Shown piece after piece: positions 61,195-64,000 of a stretch of 64,000 nucleotides of DNA (position 1 is the stretch's first letter; every line of letters starts with the position of its first letter). A program made the translations under genes and the position numbers. A model generated the notes under the pieces. That model had not been told where the DNA came from and did not search any database. It worked only from the letters and a program-made list of their open reading frames with translations. This stretch comes from Prostheceraeus crozeri (Eukaryota > Platyhelminthes > Polycladida > Euryleptidae): positions 186,001 through 250,000 of the forward strand of contig CAJQUW010013605.1 of assembly GCA_907163375.1 (NCBI GenBank), written 5' to 3'.

Positions 61195-61310
61195 TAGAGA
61201 TTCTGCTTCTGATGATGGCCTAAGAGGAGGCCGAAATTGATAAAGCGTAATAAAATGCTTACCATCTTCTGCACTAGGTTTCCCAACCAAATTTATCAAA
61301 GAACAATTAT
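61195..61310 (+). repeat. Single PLE tail with hammerhead-core-like motif
   Basis: At 61209-61236: CTGATGA, T, a 5-bp stem GGCCT/AGGCC with loop AAGAGG, then GAAA. It is followed by GCTTACCATCTTCTGCACTA and GGTTTCCCAACCAAATTTAT, which match the outer arms of the palindrome at 47075-47232. No PLE coding sequence remains beside it. Confidence 0.6.
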
Positions 61311-62483
61311 AATTTCAAGAATGTAGGATAATTGTACATAAAGGTAAACTGTCAGCAACAGAATCAGTAAATATAACTTTCTGTTCAAATTAGATTTATG
61401 ACAAACAGGCTAATCCAAATATTGAAAGGCATTTAAATTCTGAATGAAACTGTGCACATCAACAGAGATCGCTGGAAATTATTTGTTCAAAATTTGACAG
61501 CCTTACAAAATGCTTGCAGCCAGCATTTCGCATAAATATCCTACTGTGAAAACGCATGCATGCGTGTAGCCTAATCAGACGAAAAGTTGAAATGTTTGTT
61601 ATTAAAACTCGTCGGTAGGCCTTTCAATGTGGCCAGTTCTATTGCCTTCCGCTTTATGACAGACATGTTATCCTTTCTGTTTGCTTTCGTTTCTTCCCAA
61701 TGATATTTTCCTTTTGTCGGCGATGTTCCCCTCTCGATTTCCTTTTTGTTCTTTTCCTTCATTAAGTGCCTCTTATAATATTGGCTCGGCATCTTGTTGC
61801 ACTTGTACCCTCTTCTTTAAATCTTCCTCTTTCTTCTCTATCTCAGAGGAAAGGTTAGCGATCTTCTGACTGGCTTCCTTTTCCGCTTCCACCTCCACAA
61901 ACAGTAGTTTCTATAGCTAAAGTCGTCTCTGGTTTTCTTAATTATCTTAATATTCCAACAATAAGATTAGTGAATCATCGCGCTACAGGCCTGAAATCAT
62001 GGGACGACGAATATTTCGTCTTTTTTTGTCAACAAGATTTTGCCACTTTAAGAGACTAAAAGTCTACTTATATTATTAGAAAAATGAAGAACGACTTGAA
62101 AAAGCTCGTAAACGAAACAGAAGGACCAGAAAGTTTAATTGCCTACTTCGAACATTTTGACTTGATTTGACTTAATGTGTATATTGATTGAAATCATCCA
62201 TCGATCAGGTGTCGTGCCTCTGTGTTTTGGATCAGCGATAAAAATAAAATAAACTGTCATTACTTAAGAGCTACATTGATGGTCAGGACAAAATTCCCAT
62301 TGGTAGAAGGTAAAAAAAGGATGATCAGTAAAACTGTGTATCAAAGCAAAATGTATTCAAACATGTTCCAGGACCGTGTGCGAGTGATTAATGGAAGGTC
62401 GTGGACGTGTCAACAAGAAAGCGTCAAACTACATGCAGTTGCTGGATAAAGTGGTAGCCTAAGTATGGTTCATTCATTGAACT
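61311..62483. other. No gene recognised
   Basis: A lysine/glutamate-rich minus-strand frame (61571-61792) is low-complexity and unconvincing. Confidence 0.4.
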
Positions 62484-62676
62484 CATGAAAAAATGACGGT
62501 TTAGCGTCACTACTCCCCTTTACTGGGGGCTTGGACGGTGCTGACAGTCAGGCTTTATTCTGGAGCGCTGTAATCTTTTAGTCAGGATGTTCTTCCTGAC
62601 GTCTTCCGGACATTTTCGGGACTCGACTTCTGGAACAAAGGACCGCTTGTCCAATAACTGAAACACTGTGCCACGG
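62484..62676 (-). mobile_element. tRNA-derived SINE, copy 3
   Basis: The minus strand starts CCGTGGCACAGTG, with a diverged tRNA-like head. The tail holds GACGTCAGGAAGAACATCCTG and AAGCCCCCAGTAAAGGGGAG, ending near TTTTTTCATG. It has the same structure and length (~193 bp) as copy 2, but lies outside the three-exon span. Confidence 0.8.
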
Positions 62677-64000
62677 AAGCCTCTAATGAAACTCATGAGG
62701 TCTGCAATAAGTCTCTATCTCAATGATATGGACTACCGTGAATGAAACACTCCGAAGAAGTTTAGTCACACCACTCAGAAATCCTTGTAGATGGTTGAAG
62801 GTTAATTTCATCTCAAATACCATCACACGAGTAGAGATTCATACAATGGAGAAGTTGCTTCCAGTCAATGCTGCAGTCACTGACACGTGTCATGATGTCA
62901 ATGGGGACTTTTCACTTTTTCATGCTCAAATCATATTTTGAGTAAAAACCTTTGATTAATACATCTTGCACTCAATGATATCTGCAGAGGGTCAAATAAC
63001 TTCTCAATAAATAAATGAACCCTGTTTATACTCGGAAGCACATTAGGCACGGAGCCTTTCTTCTATGTAGCCGAGCTGCTATTTATCCCACTCTCATTCT
63101 TTTTGTGTTGAATGTCTAACCAGAATGCAGAGTGTACTTATTTTAAAAGTCTCATGTGTAGTATTTGTTTTATAAATAATTTCCTTGTGCAATACTTTAA
63201 AAGATATCATCACATTACACTGCCTGAATGCATTTCATGAACAAACGGCAGAATCTAAATTATTTAATGCATACTGTTGTGTGGATTCAGAACTTACAGG
63301 CTACTTTCATCCTACCTAGTATCATAGCAGATATCATGATATTTTAATTTCAACATGCAATGAGCTTGTAATTAAATTGTAAATGCCATTCAAAAGGGGA
63401 AATCAATATTACTACTGGCAATTTTGTGAAATCTTCAGAGACAATGACTGGTTAATCTTTGAAGAACAATATATGCCTTGAGTTTGCTGAAGAATCATGT
63501 AAAATATTTGATTAGTTTACTGGGCATTATATAGGGTGCATTAGCTTCAACTACAGATTGAGTGTACATAGGTAAAAGCATGGTTTAAACAGAGTGAAGT
63601 CTGGTTAAACCTTTGAACAGGTCAGCAGATGCACCTTGCTGTGCGAAGGCCAATCTCTCACCGATATTGAAAAAACGTATTACAATATCTGCGTTGATAA
63701 AATTACAAAAATCGCTGTGTGCGTGAAAAGAACCACATGAAATTAAGACTGTATGCGAGGCAAGGACTTCAGTTTGTGCTCCAAAAATGGATACTCGTGA
63801 TTTCGTCAACCACATACCATCACACAAACCAGAAACTTTAATGCATGACGGTGAATCTGTAAATAGCAGGCCTAGGCTTGCCGTAAAGCAAAATTTGGGG
63901 AGCTACATTGCCACGATGCAAGCAGTCATTTTCGAAAATAAAGTTCTAGTACACTGCCTTTGTTTAGGTATGGAAGTAAATAATTACTTAACCACAGCAA
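62677..64000. other. No gene recognised
   Basis: The minus-strand open frame 63585-63827 (80 codons, FGAQTEVLASHTVLISCGSF) has protein-like composition but no family I recognise and no clear splice sites. Confidence 0.35.

Noticed and set aside
63585-63827. Minus-strand 80-codon frame as an upstream COBL-like exon
   Set aside because: No Cobl, proline-rich or other expected feature and no convincing splice sites.
1-64000. CRISPR array, bacterial operon, defence island or biosynthetic cluster
   Set aside because: No regularly spaced short repeats, no compact gene layout, and clear eukaryotic splicing and transposon content.

Overview
The window looks like AT-rich nuclear DNA from an invertebrate animal, probably marine; I cannot name the species. 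It has spliced exons with GT..AG borders, long introns and many old transposons of types common in marine invertebrates. These are Penelope-like retroelements (PLEs), a tRNA-derived SINE with a LINE that shares its tail, piggyBac, Tc1/mariner, hAT, Harbinger-like and fold-back elements. No operons, rRNA or bacterial gene organisation were seen.

The only host gene I can support runs on the minus strand across the left two thirds. Three exons (41238-41720, 3536-3628, 952-1075) join in phase and encode the tandem ubiquitin-like Cobl domains of a Cordon-bleu (COBL/COBLL1)-like actin-regulating protein. Exons 1 and 2 of this set are separated by an intron of about 37.6 kb. The true 5' end of the gene, and its 3' part with any WH2 motifs, were not found and probably lie in unrecognised exons or outside the window.

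The big intron (3629-41237) is a transposon graveyard. It holds a TA-flanked Tc1 element (4921-6310), two SINE copies, a GIY-YIG PLE piece with inverted ends (9786-10637) and a (TA)n microsatellite. Further along come a fold-back (12326-12672), a LINE relic (13110-13440), a PLE-tail palindrome (14801-15017) and a Harbinger-like element with TAA target duplications (17611-19367). It also holds a diverged inverted pair (25545-26045), an internally deleted mariner-like element (29429-30848), LINE remnants (32640-32850, 34985-35640) and a tRNA relic (34134-34207). A broken LTR-retrotransposon fossil (37537-39887) sits inside an older PLE.

Upstream of the gene set (41.7-64 kb) lie a hAT with a BED-finger relic (42872-43550), a 660-bp fold-back (43621-44282), two PLE tail inversions (47075-47232, 47693-48330) and a hAT with perfect 8-bp target duplications (51022-52217). 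Then come a LINE fragment, a 2.8-kb piggyBac with intact TTAA duplications (56530-59365) nested in an inverted satellite-like repeat, another PLE tail (61195-61310) and a third SINE copy (62484-62676).

The two most unusual signals are these. First, a CTGATGA..hairpin..GAAA module resembling a hammerhead ribozyme core recurs at PLE ends, mostly in head-to-head or tail-to-tail pairs. Second, the piggyBac ends carry eight copies of a 12-bp palindrome. The SINE/LINE shared tail is also notable. All similarities are by eye, with no database search.
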